Shown: in pieces, positions 42,983-52,403 of the stretch
Layout: every line of letters starts with the position of its first letter
Numbering within the stretch: position 1 is the first letter of the stretch
Assembly: GCF_019457535.1 (NCBI RefSeq)
Contig: NZ_CP080417.1
Span: forward strand, 2,418,001 to 2,482,000
From: Shewanella halotolerans
GTDB taxonomy: Bacteria > Pseudomonadota > Gammaproteobacteria > Enterobacterales > Shewanellaceae
Reading direction: 5' to 3'
Length of the DNA stretch: 64,000 bases
Program-made: the position numbers and the translations under genes
Notes under the pieces: generated by a model
What the model saw: the letters and a program-made list of their open reading frames with translations, nothing else
Told to the model about the DNA's origin: nothing
Database searches by the model: none

Positions 42983-45355
42983 TCATCTATATAGGTGGGA
43001 CTCTGACAGCATAAGCAGTAGCTTTTCCTCGCTGACGGAGGGATTCATAAATTCCCCCTGACCATAGTCGCACCCCAGGGCCTGCATCGTCTGATACTGC
43101 TCACGGGTTTCAATCCCCTGCGCCAGGGTATCGATATTCAGCGTACTGGCGAGATTGATGATGGTCTCCAAAATAACTTGGTTGTCATAAGCCATCTCCA
43201 TGGGGCTGATGAGCCCTTGGGCTATCTTGAGGCGATTGAACCTGAACTCCTGCAGATATTTAAAAGTAGCGTGGCTGGCACCTACATCATCCAGGCTCAC
43301 CAGCACACCGAGGGATTTTGCCCGTGCGATACAGCTAACTACCGCCTCAAACGAGGCGCCTAGGCTGGATTCAGGGATCTCTATGCCCAGATAAGATGCC
43401 AGCTCAATGCCCTCCCCAGCCATTCTCTGCAGCTCATCAAACAAGGCGCAGCCGTCACTGGCGATGTTCACGCTGAGGCGAAACTCCTCGGGATAGGCGC
43501 CATGATAACGCTTAAGATGAGCCAGGATAAGCTTAGCGACCACGGCATCTACCAACTCGAGGGCGCCTTGTCGGCGCAGCGGCGCAAGCAGTCGTCGTGG
43601 TGAGATGGTACCTAGTCTTGGATGCTGCCAACGTAACAGCGCCTCTGCCCCAAGGAGTTTGCCATCCTTGAGCCGGTATTGAGGTTGAAAACTGAAATAG
43701 AGCTCGCCTTGATCTGCGGCCTGCTGAAACGCCTGACATATCTGCGTCTCCTGCAGTTCTGCCTGTTCGCCACTTGTGAACACACAAAGCCTATGCCGCC
43801 CCATCAGCTTGGCCCTAAGTAGAGTCTGATCGCCCCGGCGCAACAGATCCGTCGCCGCCATCCCGGATAAGAAACAGGTCACCAGCCCCATGCTGACGGA
43901 CAGATTAAGCGAGATCCCGCCGAGATCTAACATGGCTTGCATCTGCTCTCGCAGCGTCTCTACCCGCTCGAGGCACTGCGCCTCAGAATTGATATCCACC
44001 AACAGCAGGCCAAACTGATCTCCCCCGAGTCGGCAAAAGGTATCCTGGCTCGCTATTGCGGCATGGATGCGCTCGGAAAACACCTTAAGTAGCTCATCCC
44101 CGAGATGGTGACCATAGGTATCGTTAACCGCCTTAAAATGATCTATGTCCAGCAACACCAAACCAAGCCCTTTAGAAGAGGTCTCGTCGATACAGGCGTC
44201 GTTCAGTTTGGCGATGGCCTGATTGAGCCGGTCGATAAACAGAGTGCGATTGGGCAGGCCAGTTAAGCCATCATAGAGGGCCATCTCGGTGAGATTAGCC
44301 TTGAATTTCATGCGACTGATGGCGTTACGTATATGCTTAGCGGTAAACACCAGCAGCTGTTGATCGGCTTCGCTATAACGATAATCACCGTGATAACTCT
44401 GCACCACAACGATGCCGCGAAACGCCTCGTCGCCAAATGGGACGCCGAGCCAGGCCGTCGGCATCGCGCCATTGATGACTATCTCCCCCTGATCCACCAG
44501 CGCCTTAATTTGCGCCTCATCGGCCAACAGCGGCCGATTCTTAAGCAGTGCATAGCCAGTGATCCCAAGACGGGTTGGTAATAGAGGCAAGTCGGCGTCT
44601 TCTGCAAGCTGATCGTACTGATCGACATGATAGGGAAAGTGCAGGGTTTGGCCATCATCACTGAGCAGCGCCACATAGAAGTTGTCAGCCTTAAGCAGGC
44701 GAGCGATACAGGTGTGCAGCTTTAGGTAGAACGCCTTGATCGAGTCGGTCTCGAAGATGATCTCGGCGATGGCAAACAGGGTATCTTGGATCTTGCTTGC
44801 ATATTCCAGCTCGGCTACCCGCTTTTGCAGCGTCACCAGATTATTGGCCCTATGGATCTTCAGCGCCGCGATAGAGGCCAGTGCGAACAAGATCCGCTCA
44901 TGCTGGGGCGTATAGAAATTCTTCTTTGGATGTTCGGTATCTATCACCCCAATCACCTCCCCCTCCATCAGTATGGGCACGGCGAGCTCGGAGAGCCTTG
45001 GGGCATCATCGACGATATAGTTGGGGAACAGCCGGGTGTCGGCAACATTTAAGGGCTGCTTAGTCTTGGCCACGGTACCGACCACCCCTTCCCCCAGCTT
45101 AAGTTCGATGGGCGCGAGGATCTCATGACCGCTAGGATTCTTATCGCCGAAGCTGGCCTTCTGTACCAAGACGCCCCGGACGGGATCCAACAGATAGACG
45201 ACCACATCGTCGAAGCCCAACTGGGAGACCACATTCTGCGCCAGATGCCAGAGGATCTCATCCACGCCACTCAGAGAGAGCATGTCGATGGCAAACTCAC
45301 TGATGATCTTTAGATATTTAGCGTCTACATCCTGCAGTGGCACCTTAGCTGGCAT
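42983..45355 (-). CDS. GAF-GAF-GGDEF-EAL protein with degenerate catalytic motifs
   Basis: This 790-residue cytoplasmic protein has two GAF sensor domains (about residues 20-160 and 190-340), a GGDEF domain (about 360-520) and an EAL domain (about 545-785). The cyclase signature reads RLGGDQFGLL, replacing the catalytic Glu by Gln. In the EAL domain EALLRW is kept, but DDFG is DDVGAS, the KID aspartate is Ala (LKIAQGLI) and AEGVE is AQGIE. Both activities are therefore probably lost, and it may act as a receptor or partner. SDEVL-like neighbours give no operon; 160 bp separate it from the RND operon. Confidence 0.85.
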   Translation of the reverse strand: MPAKVPLQDVDAKYLKIISEFAIDMLSLSGVDEILWHLAQNVVSQLGFDDVVVYLLDPVRGVLVQKASFGDKNPSGHEILAPIELKLGEGVVGTVAKTKQPLNVADTRLFPNYIVDDAPRLSELAVPILMEGEVIGVIDTEHPKKNFYTPQHERILFALASIAALKIHRANNLVTLQKRVAELEYASKIQDTLFAIAEIIFETDSIKAFYLKLHTCIARLLKADNFYVALLSDDGQTLHFPYHVDQYDQLAEDADLPLLPTRLGITGYALLKNRPLLADEAQIKALVDQGEIVINGAMPTAWLGVPFGDEAFRGIVVVQSYHGDYRYSEADQQLLVFTAKHIRNAISRMKFKANLTEMALYDGLTGLPNRTLFIDRLNQAIAKLNDACIDETSSKGLGLVLLDIDHFKAVNDTYGHHLGDELLKVFSERIHAAIASQDTFCRLGGDQFGLLLVDINSEAQCLERVETLREQMQAMLDLGGISLNLSVSMGLVTCFLSGMAATDLLRRGDQTLLRAKLMGRHRLCVFTSGEQAELQETQICQAFQQAADQGELYFSFQPQYRLKDGKLLGAEALLRWQHPRLGTISPRRLLAPLRRQGALELVDAVVAKLILAHLKRYHGAYPEEFRLSVNIASDGCALFDELQRMAGEGIELASYLGIEIPESSLGASFEAVVSCIARAKSLGVLVSLDDVGASHATFKYLQEFRFNRLKIAQGLISPMEMAYDNQVILETIINLASTLNIDTLAQGIETREQYQTMQALGCDYGQGEFMNPSVSEEKLLLMLSESHLYR

Positions 45356-45583
45356 CTCTACCTCGGCCTATTAACTCCATCAAACTTATGACTGACAATC
45401 TCACTAACTATATGGCATAGAAGGCAGGTACGCCATCTACAGCCGCACTAAAGTAGCCTAATGAACATGGCAAATCGGAGGCAGGTGTCTATGCATAAAA
45501 TGAAACATCTAATGAGGTGGCAACTAGGAAAAGGTGAGGCTGAACCGAATCCATACTCAGGCGCGATTAAGCTAATTAATGCG
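45356..45583. other. Intergenic region upstream of the GAF protein
   Basis: No gene or clear operator is seen. It must contain the promoter of the minus-strand GAF-GGDEF-EAL gene. Confidence 0.4.
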
Positions 45584-45617
45584 CACAAAAAAAGAGGCCT
45601 AGTGGCCTCTTTCTTCA
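45584..45617 (-). terminator. Intrinsic terminator of dapA-bamC
   Basis: AAAGAGGCC and GGCCTCTTT pair around a four-base loop; on the minus strand TTTTTTT follows. Confidence 0.9.
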
Positions 45618-45645
45618 TCTAACCGTTTCTCTGACTGAGTTGAGC

Positions 45646-46767
45646 TTATCTAACCTTGCGGTCTTCGCTCATCAGCTCGGCCATGCCATCGTAGACGGCC
45701 TCGACCACTTCATTGCTCACAGGACTATCTTCCTTATCTTTAAGGTAGATACGAGTCTTAGAAGTGTCGCTGTTATCTTGCTCAATCTGCAGACGATACG
45801 AGCCCTCTTCCATCGGAAGCTTCTTATCGCTCCACAATGAACTCCAGAAGCCAGAATCGTCGCTCACATTGATATAGTAGAGTCCCTTGTTGCTATCCAT
45901 ATCGACGATCTCAAAGCCCAGCTCAGGCAGTACGATACGCAGACGGTCCCAGGTACGGCTGTAGCTGGCGTCCGCCAACCAGAAGCTTTGCTCTGGCGTC
46001 TCGTTTTCGGCAACGGCAGGCGCCTTAACCAGATCCACATCGATACCCAGGCTCTCACGCAGGCGCTTGGCCTTAATCGCCTTAGCACGCTTGACGCTCA
46101 TGTAAGCGATGGTGTTGTTGAGCATATCCACCGTGTAGCGGCGCTTATCTTCACCCGTAAGCAGAATATCCTGCGCCTTACCATCGAAGCTCTCTTCGTG
46201 ATCAATCAATTCGATAGCAAGGTTACCGCTGCGGCCGTGAGGACGCACGTTGACGCTGAAACGATAGCGTTGACGTACCGAATATATTTCATCGGAGCCC
46301 CACAGAGATGAATCGATAACTTCTTGATTTTCAATCCAATCAGTTTCTATCACACCCGTATCTCTATCCTCTTTAAGGATCTTGATCTCGTGCTGACTAA
46401 AATATTCATCCAAGATACCGAACAGCTCACTGCGCAGATCGATATCGTTATCGATAGACTCGACCACGATCTTGATGCTGTCGCTTGACTCCTCCACATG
46501 GGTACCTTCTGCCATCGGCAGTACCTGTAGCGGCGGACGAATGTCGAGTTTCTTGCCAACCAAGGTCTTGTCAACCTTACTGCCGACCTCAGGAATATCG
46601 AATTCGGTATTGTATTTCGGCTGATTCAATCCAGCTGGGATCACCAGTTTGGGCTGAGACGTCACATTGGCGTATTCGTCATCGCCATTAGCCTGGCGTC
46701 TGTCGATAGGCGTGCTGCAGGCCGTAACGGCGGCAACCAGTAGGATTGGGGTGACTTGCTTTAGCAT
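45646..46767 (-). CDS. bamC: Outer membrane assembly lipoprotein BamC
   Basis: This 373-residue lipoprotein of the BAM complex has a signal ending VAAVTAC, with Cys17 lipidated. The unstructured N-terminal part that contacts BamD is visible (PKLVIPAGLNQPKYNTEFDIPE, RPPLQVLPMAEGTHVEE), followed by two helix-grip domains (KIVVESIDNDIDLRSELFGILDEYF; SYSRTWDRLRIVLPELGFEIVD). It lies four bases after dapA on the same strand, the arrangement seen in E. coli. Confidence 0.93.
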   Translation of the reverse strand: MLKQVTPILLVAAVTACSTPIDRRQANGDDEYANVTSQPKLVIPAGLNQPKYNTEFDIPEVGSKVDKTLVGKKLDIRPPLQVLPMAEGTHVEESSDSIKIVVESIDNDIDLRSELFGILDEYFSQHEIKILKEDRDTGVIETDWIENQEVIDSSLWGSDEIYSVRQRYRFSVNVRPHGRSGNLAIELIDHEESFDGKAQDILLTGEDKRRYTVDMLNNTIAYMSVKRAKAIKAKRLRESLGIDVDLVKAPAVAENETPEQSFWLADASYSRTWDRLRIVLPELGFEIVDMDSNKGLYYINVSDDSGFWSSLWSDKKLPMEEGSYRLQIEQDNSDTSKTRIYLKDKEDSPVSNEVVEAVYDGMAELMSEDRKVR

Positions 46768-46771
46768 CTAA

Positions 46772-47656
46772 TTATTGAACCTCTATTCCGGCATTCTTCA
46801 TCGCTTCTAGCAACAGACCATGATATTGCTCGGAAAGTTCCGTTAATGGCAAGCGAATATGTCCTTGGCTGATCAGCCCCATACGATGCGCCGCCCATTT
46901 CACAGGAATCGGATTGGCCTCGCAAAATAGCGCGCTGAACAGATCTTTCATTGGCGCCTCGGCCTTGAGGGCACCCTCGAGATCGCCCTTAAGGGCCGCA
47001 TCGCACATCAGCTTGAACTGCTTAGGCACTATGTTGTTGGCCACAGAGATCACGCCATTCCCGCCCAGAGTAAGGAACTCACGGGCCGTGGCGTCATCAC
47101 CGCTGTAGAGCATGAAGTCATCGCCACACAGCTCGCGCAGCCTAGCCACGCGGCTTAGATCGCCGGTCGCTTCCTTCACGCCAATGATGTTTGGCACCTC
47201 GACCAACTGGGCAACGGTTTCGGGCAACATGTCCACCGAAGTACGGCCGGGCACGTTGTAGAGAATTTGTGGGATATCGGTTGCGGCCGCAACGGCGCTG
47301 TAATGGGCAACCAAGCCTTTAGGTGTCGGTTTGTTGTAGTAAGGCGTTACACCTAGCATGGCGGCCACACCTAGGTTGGCCTGCGCCTTGGTCAGCTCGA
47401 TCGCTTCGGCGGTGGCGTTTGCACCATTACCACCTATCACTGGGACGCGTCCGGCGGCAAATTTTACCGTGTGGGCAACCACTTCAATATGTTCTGAAAG
47501 AGGTAAAGTGGCTGACTCGCCAGTCGTGCCGACGGCAACGATGGCGTCAGTACCCTGTTCAATATGGTACTCAACCAACTTCTCGAGACTTGCATAATCG
47601 ACTGAGCCATCACGATTCATGGGTGTGATTAAGGCTACGATGCTTCCGTTTATCAT
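46772..47656 (-). CDS. dapA: 4-hydroxy-tetrahydrodipicolinate synthase
   Basis: This 294-residue TIM-barrel lyase condenses pyruvate with aspartate semialdehyde, the first step of the diaminopimelate/lysine branch. The Schiff-base lysine is Lys161 in GVKEATGD and the catalytic Tyr133 lies in LYNVPGRTS; GTTGESATL is the dicarboxylate-binding region. It is co-transcribed with bamC. The 243-bp space to the divergent gcvR gene must contain promoters for both. dapE elsewhere in this window acts later in the same pathway. Confidence 0.95.
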   Translation of the reverse strand: MINGSIVALITPMNRDGSVDYASLEKLVEYHIEQGTDAIVAVGTTGESATLPLSEHIEVVAHTVKFAAGRVPVIGGNGANATAEAIELTKAQANLGVAAMLGVTPYYNKPTPKGLVAHYSAVAAATDIPQILYNVPGRTSVDMLPETVAQLVEVPNIIGVKEATGDLSRVARLRELCGDDFMLYSGDDATAREFLTLGGNGVISVANNIVPKQFKLMCDAALKGDLEGALKAEAPMKDLFSALFCEANPIPVKWAAHRMGLISQGHIRLPLTELSEQYHGLLLEAMKNAGIEVQ

Positions 47657-47899
47657 GTGATTTCCCCAAGGATTCAGGACTGGCTATGGTACTGATGCTC
47701 ACAGGTAAAAACAAGCATAAGTATCCCTAGATCACAGAGAATGATAACACCGCTCCCCATAGGTCAAATGTTTGACTCTTTATCACGATAGGGATCTCAA
47801 AACTGATAACTTGTGATAGCATAAGCCACCTAAAAAACGCCGACATTATTCAATCGTCGCTTATTTGTACAACGAGTTACCAATCAATGGGGGAATTTC

Positions 47900-48454
47900 A
47901 TGTCCAATCATCTGGTCGTTACCGCACTGGGTTCTGATCGTCCTGGTATCGTCAGTAAATTTGCCAGACTCGCAAGCGAATGCGATTGCGATATCGTCGA
48001 TAGCCGTATGGCCCTCTTTGGTGGTGAGTTTACCTTGATCATGATGATTTCAGGCGCCTGGGCATCGATCACTAAGATGGAAGCCAGCCTCCCTGCCCTG
48101 AGTGTCGAGCTTGGCCTGCTAACGGTAATGAAACGTTGCTCACAGCACACGCCGCCAAACTATGTGTCTCGCCTCGAAGTAACCTTCAACGGTAAAGACC
48201 AGCGCGGCACCATGAAGCGTATCACCCAGTTCCTGGCCGATCGTTCGCTGGACCTTGCCGCCGTACGCTCCCACGCCGAGGAAACCCCAGACGGTGAGCC
48301 GGTGCAGAATGTCTTCCTTACCATCAACGTGCCGGAAAAGGTCGATATCGAAAAACTCGAACAAAATATCGCCGCACTCGCCGAAGAGATGAACCTAAGC
48401 TGCCATATCGAACGTATGCAGGGTATCGAAACACAATCTAAGGATGATCTATGA
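47900..48454 (+). CDS. gcvR: Glycine cleavage system transcriptional repressor GcvR
   Basis: This 184-residue protein has two ACT domains: LVVTALGSDRPGIVSKFARLA and the second beginning YVSRLEVTFNGKDQRGTMKRIT. In E. coli GcvR binds glycine and restrains GcvA at the gcv promoter. It has no DNA-binding domain, as expected. It sits divergently from dapA, as in E. coli, with GGGGGAATTTC before the ATG, and overlaps bcp by four bases (ATGA). Confidence 0.9.
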   Translation: MSNHLVVTALGSDRPGIVSKFARLASECDCDIVDSRMALFGGEFTLIMMISGAWASITKMEASLPALSVELGLLTVMKRCSQHTPPNYVSRLEVTFNGKDQRGTMKRITQFLADRSLDLAAVRSHAEETPDGEPVQNVFLTINVPEKVDIEKLEQNIAALAEEMNLSCHIERMQGIETQSKDDL

Positions 48455-48921
48455 AAACCTTAACCCAGGGCGACAAGGCCCCCGACTTTACCCTACAAAA
48501 CCAAAATGATGAATCAGTTTCCCTTGCCGATTTTAAAGGCAAGAAAGTTCTCGTTTACTTTTACCCAAGAGCCTCTACACCTGGTTGTACTGTTCAAGCT
48601 TGTGGGCTAAGGGACACTAAATCAGAGCTTGATAAACTAAACGTTGTGATTATTGGAATTAGCCCTGATACACCGAAGAAGCTCACAAACTTCACAAACA
48701 AACAGGAGTTGAACTTCACCTTACTCGCGGACGAAGAGCATGCCGTATGCGAAGCTTATGGTGTTTGGCAACTCAAAAAATTCATGGGCCGTGAAAACAT
48801 GGGCGTGGTACGCACCTCTTTCCTCATTGATGAAAGCGGCAACATCGAACATATGTTCAACAAGTTCAAGACCAAAGATCACCACGAAGTTGTCTTGAAA
48901 TATATTCAAGAAAACAGCTAA
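48451..48921 (+). CDS. bcp: Thiol peroxidase Bcp (peroxiredoxin)
   Basis: This 156-residue peroxiredoxin reduces hydroperoxides using thioredoxin. The peroxidatic Cys is in ASTPGCTVQACGLRD and the following Cys five residues on is the usual resolving residue of BCP proteins. The thioredoxin-like fold is shown by LVYFYPRA, VVIGISPDTPKKL and TSFLIDESG. It is translationally coupled to gcvR, as in enteric bacteria. Confidence 0.93.
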   Translation: MKTLTQGDKAPDFTLQNQNDESVSLADFKGKKVLVYFYPRASTPGCTVQACGLRDTKSELDKLNVVIIGISPDTPKKLTNFTNKQELNFTLLADEEHAVCEAYGVWQLKKFMGRENMGVVRTSFLIDESGNIEHMFNKFKTKDHHEVVLKYIQENS

Positions 48922-48936
48922 TGCTAGTTAGCAATT

Positions 48937-48968
48937 GACAAAAAAGCCGGAAATTCCGGCTTTTTTAT
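48937..48968 (+). terminator. Intrinsic terminator of gcvR-bcp
   Basis: AAGCCGGAA and TTCCGGCTT pair directly, with flanking A and T runs on both sides, so it may also serve the minus-strand argO. Confidence 0.88.
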
Positions 48969-48989
48969 TATCTAAAGATTCGTCAACTA

Positions 48990-49613
48990 CTAGCCCATCA
49001 TGGCTTTAACATAGGGCCAAAGCAGCGCCGCCGCGATACTCCACATAGTCACGAAGATGAATCTGTCTAAGTAGCACCAGGCCTTTGGTTTTTTAAACAG
49101 TGGACTCAGATACCTGGCACCCAGGCTCAAGGCGAAGAACCACACGAAAGAGGCGAGCACGGCGCCGGCGCCAAACATGTGCCTCTCTTGCTGCTCGAAC
49201 TGAGTACTGATGCTGCCCAGCAAGACCACTGTATCCAGATACAGATGGGGGTTAAGCAGGCTAATTCCCAGGGTCGTGAGCAGCGCGGCGCGCAGGGTGT
49301 CCGCCCCCTGGGTCGACTCGGTATCCAGGCCTTGGGCGTTAAATGAGGCACGCAGTGCCTGAGCGCCATAGACGAGCAAGAAGGCTGCCCCCCCGAGGCT
49401 GGCGATATCCTTGATTAAGGGAAAGGCCAGGATCAGATGGCCGAGGCCCGCCACACCTGCGGTGATCATCACGGCATCGATAAAAGAACACAGGGCGGCG
49501 ATAGGCAAGGAATGGGCGCGCTTTAACCCCTGCTTTAACACAAAGGCGTTTTGCGCCCCAACGGCGATGATCAGGCTGCCACCAACACCTATCCCTTGAA
49601 TGAATGCTTGCAC
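48990..49613 (-). CDS. argO: Arginine/lysine exporter ArgO (LysE family)
   Basis: This 207-residue inner-membrane exporter has about five to six helices. LysE-family features are GGSLIIAVGAQNAFVLKQGL in the first helix, SLPIAALCSFIDAVMITAGVAG, and ISLLNPHLYLDTVVLLGS. The start is GTG at 49611-49613, with GGAG seven bases upstream; longer in-frame sequence to 49829 would overlap argP and is not homologous. It is divergent from argP, its expected activator. Confidence 0.88.
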   Translation of the reverse strand: MQAFIQGIGVGGSLIIAVGAQNAFVLKQGLKRAHSLPIAALCSFIDAVMITAGVAGLGHLILAFPLIKDIASLGGAAFLLVYGAQALRASFNAQGLDTESTQGADTLRAALLTTLGISLLNPHLYLDTVVLLGSISTQFEQQERHMFGAGAVLASFVWFFALSLGARYLSPLFKKPKAWCYLDRFIFVTMWSIAAALLWPYVKAMMG

Positions 49614-49739
49614 GAGAAAACTCCAAAAAGAACCACAACTAATTTCAGGTCGCAAGCATAGCGAGCTTCTAAAAATAAACCCAGCTACTAAATTTAATGT
49701 ATCATTAGCCAAACTTATAACGATAATTTGGATGTTTCG

Positions 49740-50627
49740 ATGCTGGATTACGCCCACCTGAAAGCCTTGAGCGTGGTGATCGCCGAAGGCGGCTTCGAGC
49801 GCGCAGCCAAGGCACTGTTTATCACCCAATCAGCCGTGTCTCAACGCATCAAGGCGCTGGAGGAGAGAGTCGGCCAGACTCTGCTTATTCGCAGCAATCC
49901 TGTGCAGGCAACGCCCATGGGCAAGCGTCTGCTCAGGCATTACGCCCAGGTGAGCCTGCTGGAGAGCGAACTCAGCGCCGAGATCGACGCCGACGATCCT
50001 TCGCTGCCCACAGTGGTGAAGATAGCCGTCAATGCCGACAGCCTGGCCACCTGGTTTCTGCCCGCCCTCGCCGAGCTGTTTAAGCGCCACCGCTGGCTGC
50101 TAGAGCTGATTGTCGACGATGAGTCTTACACTCACCATCTGCTTAAAAGCGGCGAGGCGGTGGGCTGTGTGACCACCACAGAGGCGCCACTGACAGGCTG
50201 CTCCAGCGAGTACCTTGGCCAGATGGAGTATCTTTGCGTCGCCACCCAGGACTTTATTCAGGAGTATTTTGCCGATGGCGTGACACCCAGCCGTCTGCGT
50301 CAGGCGCCGGCCGTGGTGTTCTCCACCAAAGATAAGCTGCATGAGAAGTTTTTAGGGGAGCATTTTGGCATTGAGCCTGAGCAATGGCGAGAGCATCAGA
50401 TCCCCTCCTCCGAGAGCTTTCTGGAGGCGATATTGCTGGGCATGGGTTACGGCCTTGTGGGCCATCTTCAGGCCGAGCCATTGCTGCAAAGCGGCGCGTT
50501 AAAACTAATTGCCCCAGATTGCACCATGAAGGTGCCCCTCTATTGGCAACACTGGAACATCAAAGCCAAGCAGACAACCCTGGTCTACCGCGCCTTAGCC
50601 GCGACGGCCAAGCAGGCGTTGAGGTAG
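49740..50627 (+). CDS. argP: LysR-type regulator ArgP (IciA)
   Basis: This 295-residue regulator starts MLDYAHLKALSVVIAEGGFE with an N-terminal winged helix (RAAKALFITQSAVSQRIKALE) and a C-terminal substrate-binding domain. In E. coli ArgP activates argO with arginine and blocks it with lysine. The 126-bp divergent interval with argO is the probable control region. The ATG at 49740 matches the family start; a TTG at 49728 is an alternative. No terminal frameshift or truncation is seen. Confidence 0.9.
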   Translation: MLDYAHLKALSVVIAEGGFERAAKALFITQSAVSQRIKALEERVGQTLLIRSNPVQATPMGKRLLRHYAQVSLLESELSAEIDADDPSLPTVVKIAVNADSLATWFLPALAELFKRHRWLLELIVDDESYTHHLLKSGEAVGCVTTTEAPLTGCSSEYLGQMEYLCVATQDFIQEYFADGVTPSRLRQAPAVVFSTKDKLHEKFLGEHFGIEPEQWREHQIPSSESFLEAILLGMGYGLVGHLQAEPLLQSGALKLIAPDCTMKVPLYWQHWNIKAKQTTLVYRALAATAKQALR

Positions 50628-50702
50628 CGACCTAAGTACTTTCGAGAAAGCACGTTCAATTAAGTACGTTCAATAAAATACTGGCCTTAAAACACTAGCC
50701 AT

Positions 50703-50731
50703 AAAAAAGGAGCCTCTCGGCTCCTTTAACG
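50703..50731. terminator. Intrinsic terminator between argP and perM
   Basis: AAAGGAGCC and GGCTCCTTT pair with a loop of four, flanked by A run and TAAC; it lies between convergent genes and may serve both. Confidence 0.85.
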
Positions 50732-50743
50732 TTTAAATGCCGA

Positions 50744-51844
50744 TCAGACGTTGCCCTGCTCCGCCTCTGTCTTTGGCTCATCGGCCTTGGACTTATCAGC
50801 CTTAGGCCAGGCATTCACCACCGCCTTCACCAGAGAGGCGAGCGGAATGGCGAAGAAGACCCCCCAGACACCCCAGAGTCCACCGAAGACCAGCACGGCC
50901 GCGATAATAAACACGGGATGGAGATCCACCGCATCGGAGAACAGTATGGGCACCAGCAGGTTACCATCTAACGCCTGAATGATGCCGTAGCCTAACATGA
51001 GATAGCCAAACTCCGGGCTTATGCCCCACTGGAAGAAGGCCACCAGGGCGATCGGCAGGGTCACCAGGGTGGCCCCCACATAGGGGATCAACACGGAGAA
51101 GCCTGTCAACACCCCGAGCAGCACGGCGTAACGCAGATCCATGATGGCGAAGAAGATATAACTTGCGGCGCCTATGATGACTATCTCGATCACCTTGCCC
51201 CGAATGTAGTTAAAGATCTGCTGGTTCATCTCCAGCCACACCTTACGGGCCAAGTCGCGATTGGCGGGAATGAAACGCTTGCTGCCGCGAACCAGCTCAT
51301 CTTTATCCTTGAGGAAGAAGAACACCAGCAGCGGCACTAAGATGGCGTAGACCATGAGCACCAAAAGTGATGCCGAGTAGCCAATCAACTGTTTACCCAG
51401 ATCCAGTATATGTTGAGTATCCAGCAGCTTCTTGAGCTCACCCACCGAGGCGTCGAGTTGCTCGACACTTAAAAACTGCGGATACTGCTCGACCAAGCCC
51501 TTAAGGGTGATGAAACCTTTATCCAGCATGGTGGGCAGATCCGTCACCAGAGCCACCCCCTGACGCCAGATGCTGGGCACCAGGCCGAAGGTGATCAGCA
51601 GCATCACGCCAACAAATAGCACAAGCACCAGTGATGCCCCCGTGGTGCGGTTGATGCCTATCTTGACCATCTGCGCCACTGGCCATTCAAGCAAAAATGC
51701 CAGCACCAGAGCGACCAGCAAGGGCGCCAAGAGTCCACCGGCAAAATAGATGATCAGGGCGATCCCGAGCAATATCAGCATCAGGGTCACCGCCTGGGGA
51801 TCACTAAATCTCTCTTTATACCAATTGGTAATGATTGAAAACAT
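50744..51844 (-). CDS. perM: AI-2E family transporter (PerM)
   Basis: This 366-residue protein has about eight transmembrane helices and the AI-2E/PerM pattern: LGIALIIYFAGGLLAPLLVALVLAFLLEWPV, an amphipathic middle (LDASVGELKKLLDTQHIL), and IPYVGATLVTLPIALVAFFQWG with LVPILFSDAVDLHPVFII in the C-terminal half. Members have been linked to autoinducer-2 export or ion transport; the substrate here is unknown. E. coli has perM beside bepA, an arrangement also seen here. Confidence 0.85.
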   Translation of the reverse strand: MFSIITNWYKERFSDPQAVTLMLILLGIALIIYFAGGLLAPLLVALVLAFLLEWPVAQMVKIGINRTTGASLVLVLFVGVMLLITFGLVPSIWRQGVALVTDLPTMLDKGFITLKGLVEQYPQFLSVEQLDASVGELKKLLDTQHILDLGKQLIGYSASLLVLMVYAILVPLLVFFFLKDKDELVRGSKRFIPANRDLARKVWLEMNQQIFNYIRGKVIEIVIIGAASYIFFAIMDLRYAVLLGVLTGFSVLIPYVGATLVTLPIALVAFFQWGISPEFGYLMLGYGIIQALDGNLLVPILFSDAVDLHPVFIIAAVLVFGGLWGVWGVFFAIPLASLVKAVVNAWPKADKSKADEPKTEAEQGNV

Positions 51845-52012
51845 CTACTCTTCCTATTTAGAAACCAAGACCCGCCGCTCTGTAAATTAAGCGTTTAGGT
51901 CTGCAACATCGAGCATCATGAAAAATAATTAATCGGCGCCTCTGAAGCTAAAGAATCATTTCTATCTAAAGGCGCGTTAGAGTCGAAATCTACAACTCCA
52001 CCAGGATAAAAT

Positions 52013-52234
52013 TTAGTCGCCTCGGGTTATCGACAACACCAAGATCTCAGCATCGTTTTGTATTTCAACATATTGCCAGTTGGCCTTCTCAAGAAACCTG
52101 GGCACATCCTGGCGCGAACCACTGTCTTTAAGCTGTACCCGCAGCACGTCACCACAGGGCAACTGCTTGAGCGCCATCTTTAGCTTAACTAAGGCCAGGG
52201 GACATCGGTAGTGGGTTAAGTCAATAAAAGTCAT
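52013..52234 (-). CDS. TusA/SirA-like sulfurtransferase protein
   Basis: This 73-residue protein has the SirA/TusA beta-alpha-beta fold with the conserved CPxP-like motif as YRCPLALVKLK, where Cys carries the persulfide. It is shorter than E. coli TusA (81 residues) and lies between perM and bepA, so it is probably a TusA paralogue with another sulfur-relay role. No distinct ribosome-binding site is seen before the ATG. Confidence 0.82.
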   Translation of the reverse strand: MTFIDLTHYRCPLALVKLKMALKQLPCGDVLRVQLKDSGSRQDVPRFLEKANWQYVEIQNDAEILVLSITRGD

Positions 52235-52403
52235 AATGATCTTGCTAAAGGCAAACTCGGGCTATTATCCTAAGTCTCCAGTGAAACCACAAGCGAACAA
52301 TGATGGCGAACCACTCGCCTCAGGGGCCAGACAAACTGAACTAATTGTCTCGATTTGGTTCCAACAAAGCAGACCCAGTTATCTATAAACGCTAAGGATA
52401 AGT

